A DNA stretch of 64,000 nt, taken from contig CAVXYK010000015.1 of assembly GCA_963765875.1 (NCBI GenBank), forward strand, positions 124,001 to 188,000, written 5' to 3'. Numbering within the stretch: the stretch's first letter is position 1; each line of letters begins with the position of its first letter. The stretch comes from JAWKOK01 sp963765875. GTDB taxonomy: Bacteria; Chloroflexota; Anaerolineae; Caldilineales; Caldilineaceae. Both the position numbers and the translations under genes were made by a program. Positions 33,159-43,103 of the stretch are shown here, piece after piece. The notes beneath the pieces are model-generated. The model was not told the DNA's origin. It saw only the letters and a list, made by a program, of their open reading frames with translations, and did not search any database.

Positions 33159-36100
33159 ATGAAAATCGTTGCCGATCTACATATTCATTCACATTTCTCC
33201 CGGGCTACCAGTAAAAAGCTGAACTTTGAGCACCTGCACAAATGGGCGCAGCTAAAGGGTGTGCAAGTCGTCGGCAGCGGCGATCTCTCTCATCCCGGTT
33301 GGCTCAAGGAGATGCACGAAAAGCTGGTTCCTGCAGAAGAAGGACTCTTTCGACTCGGCGATGAGTATGCTTCAACGGTGAACGATGAGGTGGCCCCCGC
33401 TTGTCGGGCCCCGGTTCGTTTCCTGCTCACAGGCGAGATCAGCAGCATTTACAAACGGGGCGGCAAAGTACGCAAGGTGCACAATGTTCTCTTCGCGCCT
33501 ACATTGGACGCCGTCGCCAAGATTCAGGTCGAGTTGGAGAAGATCGGCAATATTCGTTCTGATGGCCGCCCGATTTTGGGCCTCGACTCGCGTGATCTGC
33601 TGGAGATCGTGCTCAATGTCGATCCACAGTGCTATCTGATTCCGGCCCATATTTGGACGCCCTGGTTTTCCATGCTCGGGTCCAAATCCGGTTTCGATTC
33701 AGTGGAAGAGTGCTTCGACGATCTCACCCCGCATATTTTTGCCTTGGAGACAGGTCTCTCGTCTGACCCGCCCATGAACTGGCTCGTCTCCGATCTGGAT
33801 CGTTATACCCTGGTCTCCAGTTCGGACGCTCACTCGCCGCAGAAACTGGCCCGCGAGGCAACTCTCTTCGATACGGAACGCTCCTACGATGCACTCTTTG
33901 CGGCCATGAAAAGCGGTGATCGAGAGACGTTCAAGGGGACCATCGAGTTTTTTCCGCAGGAGGGCAAGTATCATCACGACGGCCATCGTAAGTGCGGCGT
34001 CAGTTGGGAACCGCGTACGACAATTGCCCACGATGGTCTCTGCTCCGAGTGCGGCAAGCCGGTCACGGTGGGCGTCTCCCATCGCGTGGAAGCGTTGGCC
34101 GATCGCACAGCAGGCAGCGTCGATGCAGTGCGTCCCGACGGCGGACAGCCGTACCACAGTCTGATCCCGCTGCCGGAAATTCTGTCTGAAATCCATGGCG
34201 TCGGCGTGAACAGCAAACGGGTGCAGCGGGACTATTTGCAGATTCTCGGCAAGCTGGGTCCGGAACTCGGCATTCTTCTCGATCTGCCATTGGATGAGAT
34301 TGCTGCGCAGGCCGGCGAGCAATTGGCCACCGGCATTGGGCGCATGCGCTCAGGCAATGTGCGAGCCGAAGCCGGGTATGACGGTGAATTTGGCGTAATC
34401 CGGCTCTTTACCGACCAGGACGATGACCCGCTGGCTCACCAGTTCGGCCTGTTTGGCGAAGCCGACATGGGCGAAGCCGGCCTGGGCGAAGTCGTATCTA
34501 GCAAAGGGGCATCTGCTCTCGAAGTCGAGACCACTGACGACGATGCATCTGCTGCGCTGCAGTCTGCAGCCCAAGACGCCATCGATTCCCACGATGAGCC
34601 GCCCCCGACAAGCACAACGATCCAGACCCGTGGCCGGCGCACAGATGAAGGGCTGTCCACTGGCCTCAACGAGCAGCAGCAGGAAGCCGTTCGATGCGTT
34701 GACCAGTCACTGGTGATCGTCGCCGGCCCCGGCACCGGCAAGACACAAACGCTGATCCATCGTATCGCCTATCTGCTCGGTGAAAAGCGAGCCCTGCCGG
34801 AGAGTATTCTGGCCATCACATTCACCAACAAGGCGGCAAGCGAGCTGTCCGAGCGATTGGCCGCACTTGTCGATCCGGAAACCGCTCGACGGGTTACAGT
34901 CCAGACTTTTCACACGTTCGGGGCAAATCTGTTACGACAACATGGTTCATCTATCGGCATCGATCCCGATTTTGTGATCATCAGTGACGAGGACCGGCAG
35001 GCCCTGCTTCGCCACTGCTATCCCGACATGCCGACCAAGGCGGTTCGCCGCCATCTGGATCAGATCTCAGCAGCCAAAAACCAACTCTGGACGCCCACTC
35101 GCTTGAATGCGGGATTCGGGCAGGGGGGCGTTGCGCCCGAATCTGCTGCTGACGTCGAGTTTGTTTCCGCCCATGAGCGCTACGAAGCTGCCCTGCGCGC
35201 TAGCCAGGCAGTCGATTTTGATGACCTGATCCTACTCAGTGTCGCCCTGCTCGAAGGATCGTCGAAACTGTTGGCGTCGGTTCAGACCCAATACCGCTGG
35301 ATCTCCGTCGACGAATACCAGGATGTGAACCTGGCACAATATCGACTGCTGCAATTGCTGGCCGGAGGCGGAGCCAACCTGTGCGTCATCGGCGATCCCG
35401 ACCAGGCCATCTACGGATTCCGGGCGCGGATCGGCGCTACTTCCTCACCTTTCACGAGGACTATCCAGACGCCAAGACACTTCGCCTACGCCGCAACTAT
35501 CGTTCCACGCAGACGATTCTGGACGCAGCCACCCAGGTCATCGATCAGAGTTCGGGCCACGAAACGTTGGATATCTGGTCCGAATTTGTGGACCAGATCA
35601 AGCTCGACATCCATGACGCCCCGACCGACAAAGCGGAAGCCGAGTATGTGGTCCATCAGATCGAACAGATGGTGGGCGGCACCTCCTACTTCTCCATTGA
35701 CTCGGGCCGGGTGGATGATCGGGTTGACAGCGCCGAGGCGCCCGATCGATCTTTTGCAGATTTTGCCGTACTCTATCGCACCTCGGCTCAGGTGCAGGCG
35801 CTGAGTGAGGCGCTCGATCGGTCGGGCATTCCCTATCAGACTTCCGGTCAGACTCCACTCTATGCACAGAAAGAGACGCGGCTGATCCTGGCGCATCTTT
35901 GGCTCGTGCAAAACCCATTTTCCAGCTTGCATCTGGATACCATCCTCAATCATGATCGCCCTCTTTTTCCACAGGATAGCTTGGACACATTGGTGAGCGT
36001 GGCGAAGTCAGAAGGCTGCTATCCCTGGCAGATCGCAGAGCAATTCATCATGCCGGAGAACATGGGGTATGCACTTCGCCGAAGAACGGTCGCCACAACA

Positions 36101-36721
36101 GCCTTTATGCAAGAGTTGACTGCGCCCAAAAACGGACGTACGGTCGCGGATCTGATCACCGATGTCGTCGGGCATCTTTCCAGATTGGACAAGAGATTCA
36201 TCCGCGGTGACCACGACACACTGCTTGAGCTGTTGTTGCGTCGAGCCACGCCCTTTGGTGAACGGCTAAGCGATTTTCTGGTGTCGACGGCGTTGCAACA
36301 GGAGACGGACGGCTACGATCCGCGTGCCGATCGGGTCGCCCTGATGACGCTGCATGCGTCCAAGGGGCTGGAGTTCTCTGTCGTTTTTCTGGTTGGCTGC
36401 GAGGAAGACCTGTTGCCTTTCAAACGTCCCTACCAACAGACGCAGGAGAGGGAAGCGGAGAACGGGGTGTCTGAAGAAGCAGACGGCGAGATGGACGTTG
36501 ATGAAGAACGCCGCCTTTTCTACGTCGGTATGACACGAGCTCAGGAGAAGCTGATCCTGACGCGGGCCGATCGGCGCTTCCTCTACGGCAGGCAGATGGA
36601 AAACGAGCAGTCCCGTTTCGTTGATGACATTGAAGAAACCCTGTTGCAAATTACACGGATGGCCCCACGGCGCACCAAGCCCGGAAAACCGGATCATGTA
36701 CAACTCAACCTGTTTGGATAG
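33159..36721 (+). CDS. Endonuclease Q-like PHP domain fused to UvrD/PcrA helicase, one frameshift
   Basis: Two overlapping frames make one protein of about 1187 residues. Residues 1-425 match endonuclease Q: DLHIHSH at 6-12, GDLSH at 41-45, SSSDAHS at 220-226, TIEFFPQEGKYHHDGH at 261-276, and a zinc site with Cys279, Cys295, Cys298 and His308. EndoQ nicks DNA 5' of deaminated bases. An acidic linker (425-500) leads to a superfamily 1A helicase: Q-motif LNEQQQEAV, Walker A AGPGTGKT at 522-529, DEYQD, GDPDQAIYGFRG, RNYRST, TLHASKGLEF and VGMTRAQEKL. The frame changes near 35427; one missing G in the CCGGG run explains it exactly. As given, the first frame would stop after motif III. The start is the first ATG before the PHP motif. 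Confidence 0.85.
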
Positions 36722-36730
36722 CGCTCACTG

Positions 36731-37597
36731 ATGGCACGATCAAAGCAGGCAGCAGCGAAACATCCGCTATTTACCCCACGCAAACCCGAAGGGCAACCCA
36801 CGCGCGGCAAAACGGCGCGCAATCGCCTGCGCCGGGCCGATAACTTTCTGCTCCGCTATGCCCCCGAGTTGATCAGGCGCGAGGATGGCGACTATCGCCA
36901 CACGCTGGTCGTTGATTTGGGCTATGGCGCCGAACCCTACACGACGCTGGAGATGGCCCGGCGACTACGCCGTATCAATCCAACACTGCCGGTACTGGGC
37001 GTTGAGATCGATTCTGAGCGCGTCGCTGCTGCGCAGCCCTATGTCAGCGAGCGGACTGACTTTCGCCTGGGCGGCTTCAACCTGCCTCTGCGGTCCGCCA
37101 GTCAGGCAATGGAGTCTGTGCGACTTGTACGGGCATTCAACGTGTTGCGGCAATATGACGAGGACGATGTCGCCGATGCATGGGACCGGCTAGGCCGATA
37201 CGTACTGCCCGGCGGCCTGCTGATCGAAGGCACATCGGATCCGTTCGGTCGTGTCTGGACGGCGAACCTGCTGCGCCGAACGAAGGTCGACGGTGAGGGT
37301 GCGTGGCGTAATGAGGGTCTGATCTTCAGTACGAACTTCCGCACGGGCTTCGACCTCTCTCAGTTCCAGGCAGTTCTGCCCAAGAACTATATCCATCGCA
37401 TGGTTTCTGAGCAGGAGATCTATGATCTATTCCAAGCCTGGCAGAGGGCGGCTGACGACACCCGCGCCTTTCAAGCCTGGGGCGTTCGCCAGTGGTTTGT
37501 CGCTGCTATCGAACGGTTGGCCGAACTCGGATATCCAGTGCGCCTCACGCGGCGATGGTGGCGGCACGGCTATCTGATGGTTGAGATGGAGCCATGA
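36731..37597 (+). CDS. Class I SAM-dependent methyltransferase-like protein
   Basis: It begins 9 bp after the helicase stop and encodes 288 residues. After a basic N-terminal tail (RSKQAAAKHPLFTPRKPEG) comes a methyltransferase-like fold, with motif I VVDLGYGAEPYTTLEMARRL (about 58-77), the acidic strand end LGVEID and the VRAFNVLRQYDEDDV segment. Motif I is unusual (DLGYGAEP instead of DxGxGxG). The substrate is unknown; association with a repair helicase may be only positional. The end of the protein is rich in Trp and Arg. Confidence 0.72.
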   Translation: MARSKQAAAKHPLFTPRKPEGQPTRGKTARNRLRRADNFLLRYAPELIRREDGDYRHTLVVDLGYGAEPYTTLEMARRLRRINPTLPVLGVEIDSERVAAAQPYVSERTDFRLGGFNLPLRSASQAMESVRLVRAFNVLRQYDEDDVADAWDRLGRYVLPGGLLIEGTSDPFGRVWTANLLRRTKVDGEGAWRNEGLIFSTNFRTGFDLSQFQAVLPKNYIHRMVSEQEIYDLFQAWQRAADDTRAFQAWGVRQWFVAAIERLAELGYPVRLTRRWWRHGYLMVEMEP

Positions 37598-37796
37598 ACC
37601 ATTGTGGCTTTGGGCAAAACCGGCCTACGCCGAAGCAGGTCGGAATTTGAAAAGAGAAGACGGGGTTAGTAAGATAGGGCATCAAAATGATGTAGGGATT
37701 GGATCTCGAACCTTGAGCCTTCCCCGTATGAAGGCCCCCAAACAGAAGCGGACCTCATAGACATACAGCGAATAGACAGACAGCGAGAACAGAACA

Positions 37797-39263
37797 ATGA
37801 CAATCGAATTTGGCACTGATGGCTGGCGTGCAGTCATCAGTGAGGATTTTACGTTTGCCAACGTACGGCGAGTTGCACAGGCCGTTGCCGAACAGGTCAT
37901 GGTCGATTGGGTTGAGCAAGCGCCCATGGAGCATAAGAGCAACGGGCAGCCGTCAATGGTTGTGGGCTATGATACCCGCTTCTTATCCGATCGCTATGCC
38001 GCGGCCGTGGCAGAGGTACTGGCGGCCAATGGTGTTCGGGTCTGGCTGTCACAGTCGGACGCGCCGACGCCTCTCATCAGTTATGCAATAGTGGACAAAA
38101 AGGCCGACGGCGGCGTTATGATCACGGCAAGCCACAATCCGCCTCGCTACAACGGGATCAAGCTGAAGGCATCGTACGGTGGTTCAGCCAGTGCCGCAGA
38201 CGTCAAAAAGGTGGAGCAGCGGGTCCAGATCAATGAGGAGCGGACACCGATGAAGATACCGCTGGCAGAGGCCATCGAGCAGGGTCTGGTCTACCGGTTC
38301 AATCCACTGCCTGCCTATCAAGAGCATATTCGAACGCTGGTCAGTTTTGATCTGATCAAGTCTGCTCATCTGAATGTGGCCGTGGACGCCATGTACGGAG
38401 CCGGTCGGGTCTATTTGAAACGCTTGTTGGAAGATGCCGGCTGCAAGGTGACGGAAATGCGTGGCGAGATGAATCCTGGCTTCAACGGCATCCATCCAGA
38501 GCCGATTGAGCGCCACCTGAAACCGTTGCTGCTGGAGATCACGTCGGGAAACTATCACATCGGTCTGGCTACCGATGGCGATGCGGATCGCATTGGCGCT
38601 GTGGATCCGACCGGACGCTTCATTGATCCGCATCAGATCATGGCGTTGCTGGTCGAGCACCTTGTCCGTGATCGAGGCCTAACCGGCAGCGTGGTCAAGA
38701 CAGTCAGCACGACGCAGATGCTCAATCGGGTCGCCCGGCGCTATGATTTGACCGTGCATGAGACGCCCGTCGGATTCAACCATATCAGCGAGCTGATGAT
38801 GAGCGAATCGGTTCTGATCGGCGGCGAGGAGAGTGGCGGCATCAGCATGATCGGCCACATCCCGGAAGGCGATGGCCTGCTTATGGGGTTGCTATTGGTA
38901 GAGATGGTGGCCAGCCGCGGCAAAACGCTGGCACGGTTGATTGACGACTTGATGGCGGAGCCCGATATTGGCCAGTTTCACTATGCCAGACGTGATCAGA
39001 CTGTGACGCCGTTCAAAAAGGCCGACCTGGTGGCGGGCTTAATGGAATGTGTACCGGAATCGCTTGCCGACCATCGAGTGACCTCTGCCAGTGATGGAGA
39101 CGGCGTCAAATATACGATGGACGATGAGAGCTGGCTGCTGATCCGCCCAAGCGGCACCGAGCCGGTGCTGCGCGTTTACGCTGAAGCATGCGACCAAAAT
39201 CAGGTCGAGGAGCTGTTGGATGCAGGGGTACGGTTGGCCGATCAACAGATCGGCCGGCTTTAG
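37797..39263 (+). CDS. Phosphoglucomutase/phosphomannomutase family protein
   Basis: The 488-residue protein contains all four alpha-D-phosphohexomutase domains. The catalytic phosphoserine loop is TASHNPPRYNGIK (about residues 110-122), the Mg loop is DGDADRIG (about 260-267), the sugar loop is GGEESGG (about 342-348) and the phosphate loop is RPSGTEP (about 443-449). It interconverts hexose 1- and 6-phosphates. Glucose, mannose or both are possible, and the SASHNP motif has Thr at its first position as in many bacterial PGM/PMM proteins. An ATG at 37797 starts directly at the conserved EFGTDGWRAV segment. It appears to be transcribed alone. Confidence 0.9.
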   Translation: MTIEFGTDGWRAVISEDFTFANVRRVAQAVAEQVMVDWVEQAPMEHKSNGQPSMVVGYDTRFLSDRYAAAVAEVLAANGVRVWLSQSDAPTPLISYAIVDKKADGGVMITASHNPPRYNGIKLKASYGGSASAADVKKVEQRVQINEERTPMKIPLAEAIEQGLVYRFNPLPAYQEHIRTLVSFDLIKSAHLNVAVDAMYGAGRVYLKRLLEDAGCKVTEMRGEMNPGFNGIHPEPIERHLKPLLLEITSGNYHIGLATDGDADRIGAVDPTGRFIDPHQIMALLVEHLVRDRGLTGSVVKTVSTTQMLNRVARRYDLTVHETPVGFNHISELMMSESVLIGGEESGGISMIGHIPEGDGLLMGLLLVEMVASRGKTLARLIDDLMAEPDIGQFHYARRDQTVTPFKKADLVAGLMECVPESLADHRVTSASDGDGVKYTMDDESWLLIRPSGTEPVLRVYAEACDQNQVEELLDAGVRLADQQIGRL

Positions 39264-39833
39264 TTTCATTCGGCGTGAATACCACGACAGAAATCCCGCG
39301 TCCCTACCTCTGGTAGGCACTGTATGAAGATTTTCGCCGGGATTCACGAGTAGTCTGACAGACGTGTATCGTCTAGCGCCCAGAAGTCTGGCTTTTGAGA
39401 AAAGCCAGACTACCTACCATTGAGTATTGCTGCCGCCAATGCATTGTCAGGCGATCATTTGGCGTGCAAATGGAGACAAGCAAAATATTGGGGCCAGTTG
39501 TTGGCAACAGGCAACCCAGCGATGATACAATGGGTCTGTTGTGGTCCAAAATGGGTGCGGTTTAGCCGGGTTTGATGTGGCAGCGTGTGTTGGCGCTTTG
39601 CGCCTGCTTCGCAAACAGAAGGGGTTGAGTGCGTGGGGGCGTGCCCCTGTGTCCGCTCACTGCCAACAGCCAAACTGTGGCAGCCCTCACAGAGGATCAT
39701 TGGGATGCCTTTCGGCGAATCCCATCTGTTGGGTGATTTGTACCGCAAGCACGTAGCGCGGTGTCCACTGAAAGTGGTGTCAAGAAATGATGCCAAGCAA
39801 TGGCGTCAGAACATAGAGGGGATTGGGGTTGCC
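39264..39833. other. 570-bp gap with hairpins, no gene
   Basis: Contains the stem-loop at 39385-39411 and a GGGGGCGTGCCCC mini-hairpin around 39636-39648. An in-frame upstream extension of pyrG (from 39585) has no CTP synthase similarity and is not used. The pyrG promoter should lie here, but I cannot assign it. Confidence 0.5.
39385..39411. repeat. 12-bp perfect stem-loop
   Basis: AGTCTGGCTTTT, loop GAG, AAAAGCCAGACT. It resembles the imperfect hairpin near 6808-6838 (AGAAG.GGGCTCTT...AAAGCCC.GCTTCT), so the two may be one repeat family. Confidence 0.7.
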
Positions 39834-41510
39834 ATGTCAAGATATGTCTTTGTTACAGGTGGTGTCTTGTCCGGATTGGGTAAGGGCGTCACCGTGGCGT
39901 CTGTGGGCAGAATACTCAAGGCGCGCGGCATTAGCGTAACGACCATGAAGCTCGATCCCTACCTCAACGTCGATCCCGGCACCATGTCACCCTATCAACA
40001 CGGCGAGGTTTTCGTGACTGAAGACGGGGCCGAGACCGATCTTGATCTGGGTCATTACGAACGGTTTGTCGACGAGAATCTCTCCCAGTTGAGCAATGTG
40101 ACAAGCGGCCAAATCTACAACGATGTCATCAACCAGGAGCGGCGCGGCGACTATCTTGGCGGCACGATCCAGGTGATCCCTCATGTGACCAATGAGATCA
40201 AGCGACGGCTCGGGACTGTTGCCCGGACCTCCAACGCAGATGTGGTGTTGGTGGAAATCGGCGGTACTGTCGGCGATATCGAAGGCCTGCCGTTTCTGGA
40301 AGCCATTCGACAGATGCGCAAGGATGTGGGACGTAAGAACACGCTCTACATCCACGTCACCTGGCTTCCGTATTTGGCTGCCAGCAAGGAGCTGAAGACC
40401 AAGCCGACCCAACACAGCGTCCACGAGCTACGCAGCATCGGCATTCAGCCCGATGTGATCGTTCTGCGCAGCGATGATGATGTTGACCAGGACTCGCTTT
40501 CCAAGATATCGCTCTTCTGCGATGTCGAACAGGATGCGGTCATCCCGCTCGTGACGGCAGACACCATCTATGCAGTCCCGCTCAGTTTGGAGGAAGCAGG
40601 TCTGGGCGATTGGATCGTGGACCACATGGGCTTGACCGCGACTCGAGATCCGTCCGATGGCCTGGCGAACTGGCGACGTTTCGTCGAGGACGCTCGGCGC
40701 GAAAAGCCTGTGCTCAATATCGGGCTGGTCGGCAAGTATGTCGAGTTGGAAGATGCCTATCTCAGCGTCAAGGAATCACTGATGCACGCCGGCCTTGCTG
40801 CCGGCTACGATATCGACGTCAACTGGATCAGTTCTGAAGACCTGGAAAAAGGACGCAATCTCGATCTACTCGCCCATGTTGACGGGATTGTCGTCCCTGG
40901 AGGATTCGGATACCGGGGCATTGAGGGAAAGATCGTGGCCGCTCGCTATGCGCGAGAGAACAGGGTGCCTTACCTTGGGCTGTGCCTGGGTATGCAGGTG
41001 TTGAGCATCGAATTTGCCCGCAACTACCTCGATAGCGATGAGCCGAATAGCACGGAATTCGACATCAGCACCGAATATCCGGTCATCGATCTGATGCCCG
41101 ACCAGCGTGATATTGCCGACATGGGCGGAACCATGCGGCTCGGCGTCTACCCATGTCGCCTGGCGCCCGACACCATCGCCGCAAAGGCCTACCAGGACAT
41201 GGGATTCGGCGAGATCGTCTCCGAACGTCATCGACACCGCTTCGAGTTCAATAACCAGTACAGACAGGAGATGGCGGAAGCGGGTATGGTCTTCAGCGGC
41301 CTTTCCCCTGATGAGCGGCTCGTCGAGATTGTTGAACTGGCCGATCATCCGTTCATGATCGGCAGCCAGTTTCATCCGGAATTCAAGAGCCGACCCAATA
41401 AGCCACACGCACTTTTTCATGCGTTTATCGAGGCGTCGATTCAGCATCAGGCGGCTGTGTCGAATTCCACTACTGAGGGCGAGGCGGTATCGCCGGAGGC
41501 CATCGATTAA
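39834..41510 (+). CDS. pyrG: CTP synthase
   Basis: The ATG at 39834 directly begins MSRYVFVTGGVLSGLGKG, the universal CTP synthase N-terminus, and gives 558 residues. The synthetase domain (1-270) amidates UTP using ATP. The glutaminase domain (about 295-530) carries the nucleophile in GLCLGMQ and the His/Glu pair in QFHPEFKS. Both domains look complete. The C-terminal tail is short and variable. The product supplies CTP for nucleic acids and phospholipids. yebC follows after 168 bp, a separate transcription unit is possible. Confidence 0.96.
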   Translation: MSRYVFVTGGVLSGLGKGVTVASVGRILKARGISVTTMKLDPYLNVDPGTMSPYQHGEVFVTEDGAETDLDLGHYERFVDENLSQLSNVTSGQIYNDVINQERRGDYLGGTIQVIPHVTNEIKRRLGTVARTSNADVVLVEIGGTVGDIEGLPFLEAIRQMRKDVGRKNTLYIHVTWLPYLAASKELKTKPTQHSVHELRSIGIQPDVIVLRSDDDVDQDSLSKISLFCDVEQDAVIPLVTADTIYAVPLSLEEAGLGDWIVDHMGLTATRDPSDGLANWRRFVEDARREKPVLNIGLVGKYVELEDAYLSVKESLMHAGLAAGYDIDVNWISSEDLEKGRNLDLLAHVDGIVVPGGFGYRGIEGKIVAARYARENRVPYLGLCLGMQVLSIEFARNYLDSDEPNSTEFDISTEYPVIDLMPDQRDIADMGGTMRLGVYPCRLAPDTIAAKAYQDMGFGEIVSERHRHRFEFNNQYRQEMAEAGMVFSGLSPDERLVEIVELADHPFMIGSQFHPEFKSRPNKPHALFHAFIEASIQHQAAVSNSTTEGEAVSPEAID

Positions 41511-41678
41511 CCTGAGGGTGGAGAGATGCTAGGGATTGATAGGCGAATTCCTTGGCGCTCGGATCGATTTTGTGCAATAATGACTAATAGATATCGTTGG
41601 ATTTTGACGTTGAGTAGATTGAATGCCAAGCACTGTAACCAGATCTGTTTTCAGTGCGGGCAAGGAGTGAGTTAGGCT

Positions 41679-42446
41679 ATGTCTGGACATTCAAAATGGT
41701 CCACAATTAAGCGAAAAAAGGGTGCGAATGACGCTGCCCGCGGCAAGATTTTCACCCGACTTGCGCGTGAAATCCAGATCGCAGCTCGTGATGGGGCGGA
41801 TCCGGAGACAAATTTTGGGCTACGGTTGGCTGTCGATCGCGCTCGTGCGCAGAACATGCCCAAGGACAATATCGATCGAGCGATTCGGCGCGGAGCCGGC
41901 CTGGAAAAAGACGCAACAATCATCGAAGAGATTACCTATGAAGGCTACGGCCCTCATGGCATCGCCATCTTGATTGAGTGTCTGACCGACAACAAGAATC
42001 GCACCATTGCCGATGTCAGACGGGCATTGACGCGTGCCAATGGCAACCTGGGTGAGCCCAACTCGGTCGCATGGCAATTCACCTCGATGGGGTACTTCCT
42101 CTTTAATCTCGAAGATGAAGAGGGCAATCCGGTGGAGATCGATCCGGAAGAGCTGTTTATGGTGGCGTTGGATTCCGGCGCCGAAGATGTGGAAATCGGT
42201 GAGGATACGGTCGAAGTCTATTGCGAGCGCAACAGCTTTGCCCAGGTGAGCCAAGCGCTGACCGAAGCCGGCTACAAAGCTGACGAGGCTCAGCTCACCA
42301 TGAAGCCCAATTCATTAATGGAGTTGGATCCAAGTGATGCCGCATCTGTTCTCCAACTGATAGAAAACCTCGAAGAATCGGACGATGTCGGCCAGGTCTA
42401 TCACAACCTAGACATCACAGACGAGATGATGGCGGAATTTGCATAG
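41679..42446 (+). CDS. yebC: YebC/PmpR family protein
   Basis: The 255-residue protein starts with the invariant MSGHSKWSTIKRKKGANDAARGK (two parts: MSGHSKWSTIKRKKG, NDAARGK) and has all three family domains. GAGLEKDATIIEEITYEGYGPHG (around 69-91) is a second hallmark. YebC proteins were first called transcriptional regulators; recent work shows family members relieve ribosome stalling. The start has AAGGAG about 11 nt upstream. It sits before ruvC, the usual yebC-ruvC order, but ruvA and ruvB do not follow. Confidence 0.94.
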   Translation: MSGHSKWSTIKRKKGANDAARGKIFTRLAREIQIAARDGADPETNFGLRLAVDRARAQNMPKDNIDRAIRRGAGLEKDATIIEEITYEGYGPHGIAILIECLTDNKNRTIADVRRALTRANGNLGEPNSVAWQFTSMGYFLFNLEDEEGNPVEIDPEELFMVALDSGAEDVEIGEDTVEVYCERNSFAQVSQALTEAGYKADEAQLTMKPNSLMELDPSDAASVLQLIENLEESDDVGQVYHNLDITDEMMAEFA

Positions 42447-42542
42447 AATTACCCAGGCCTGAAGCCACAACGCAGGGGTTGAGTCGTGTTATCGATCTCC
42501 CTTGATCTCTCCTGCGCACTGTGAGGCAATGGATCGGTTTGC

Positions 42543-43088
42543 ATGATGAATGTAGAGGCTGAAGCACGCTCCGGGTCACCGGGTCTCACCGAGATTGTGT
42601 TGGGTATTGATCCAGGCACGGCAATTACAGGGTATGGTGTCGTCGGTCGCACGACCGACGACATTTTTATTCTTCTGGCTTGCGGGGTGATCCGTACCCA
42701 GCCGGAGACGGCGATGCACCTTCGATTGCTGGAGATATTTGAGGATTTGCGTGGGTTGATTGCCGAGTTTGAACCGGACACCGTTGCCGTCGAAAAGCTC
42801 TTTTTTGGCCGTAACGTGACCACTGCGATCACCGTTGGTCAGGCACGAGGCACTGTATTGCTTGCCGCCGCCATGGATGACAAAGAGCTGGTCGAGTATA
42901 CCCCCGCCGAGATCAAGCAGGCGATCACGGGGTATGGAAATGCGGACAAGCAACAGATTCAGCTTATGGTGCAACATCTGCTCGATCTCGACGACATTCC
43001 TCGTCCGGATGATGCTGCTGACGGCGTCGCCATCGCGCTCTGCCACCTGCAGACGGCTCACTACCGTACGCTCTCTGGCATAGATTGA
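42543..43088 (+). CDS. ruvC: Holliday junction endonuclease RuvC
   Basis: The 181-residue product carries the RNase H-like core: LGIDPGTAITGYGVV (first Asp), AVEKLFFGRN (Glu), and PDDAADGVAIALCH (last two acids). It resolves Holliday junctions as a dimer with RuvAB. The N-terminal 16 residues precede conserved sequence, and the true start could be slightly downstream. The gene stands between yebC and an ABC exporter gene; the usual ruvA/ruvB partners are elsewhere in the genome. Confidence 0.94.
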   Translation: MMNVEAEARSGSPGLTEIVLGIDPGTAITGYGVVGRTTDDIFILLACGVIRTQPETAMHLRLLEIFEDLRGLIAEFEPDTVAVEKLFFGRNVTTAITVGQARGTVLLAAAMDDKELVEYTPAEIKQAITGYGNADKQQIQLMVQHLLDLDDIPRPDDAADGVAIALCHLQTAHYRTLSGID

Positions 43089-43103
43089 ATCGACTATAAA
43101 ATT

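Noticed and set aside
39585..39833. N-terminal extension of CTP synthase
   Set aside because: CTP synthases begin at MSRYVFVTGG; the upstream codons carry no similarity and cross a hairpin-rich spacer.
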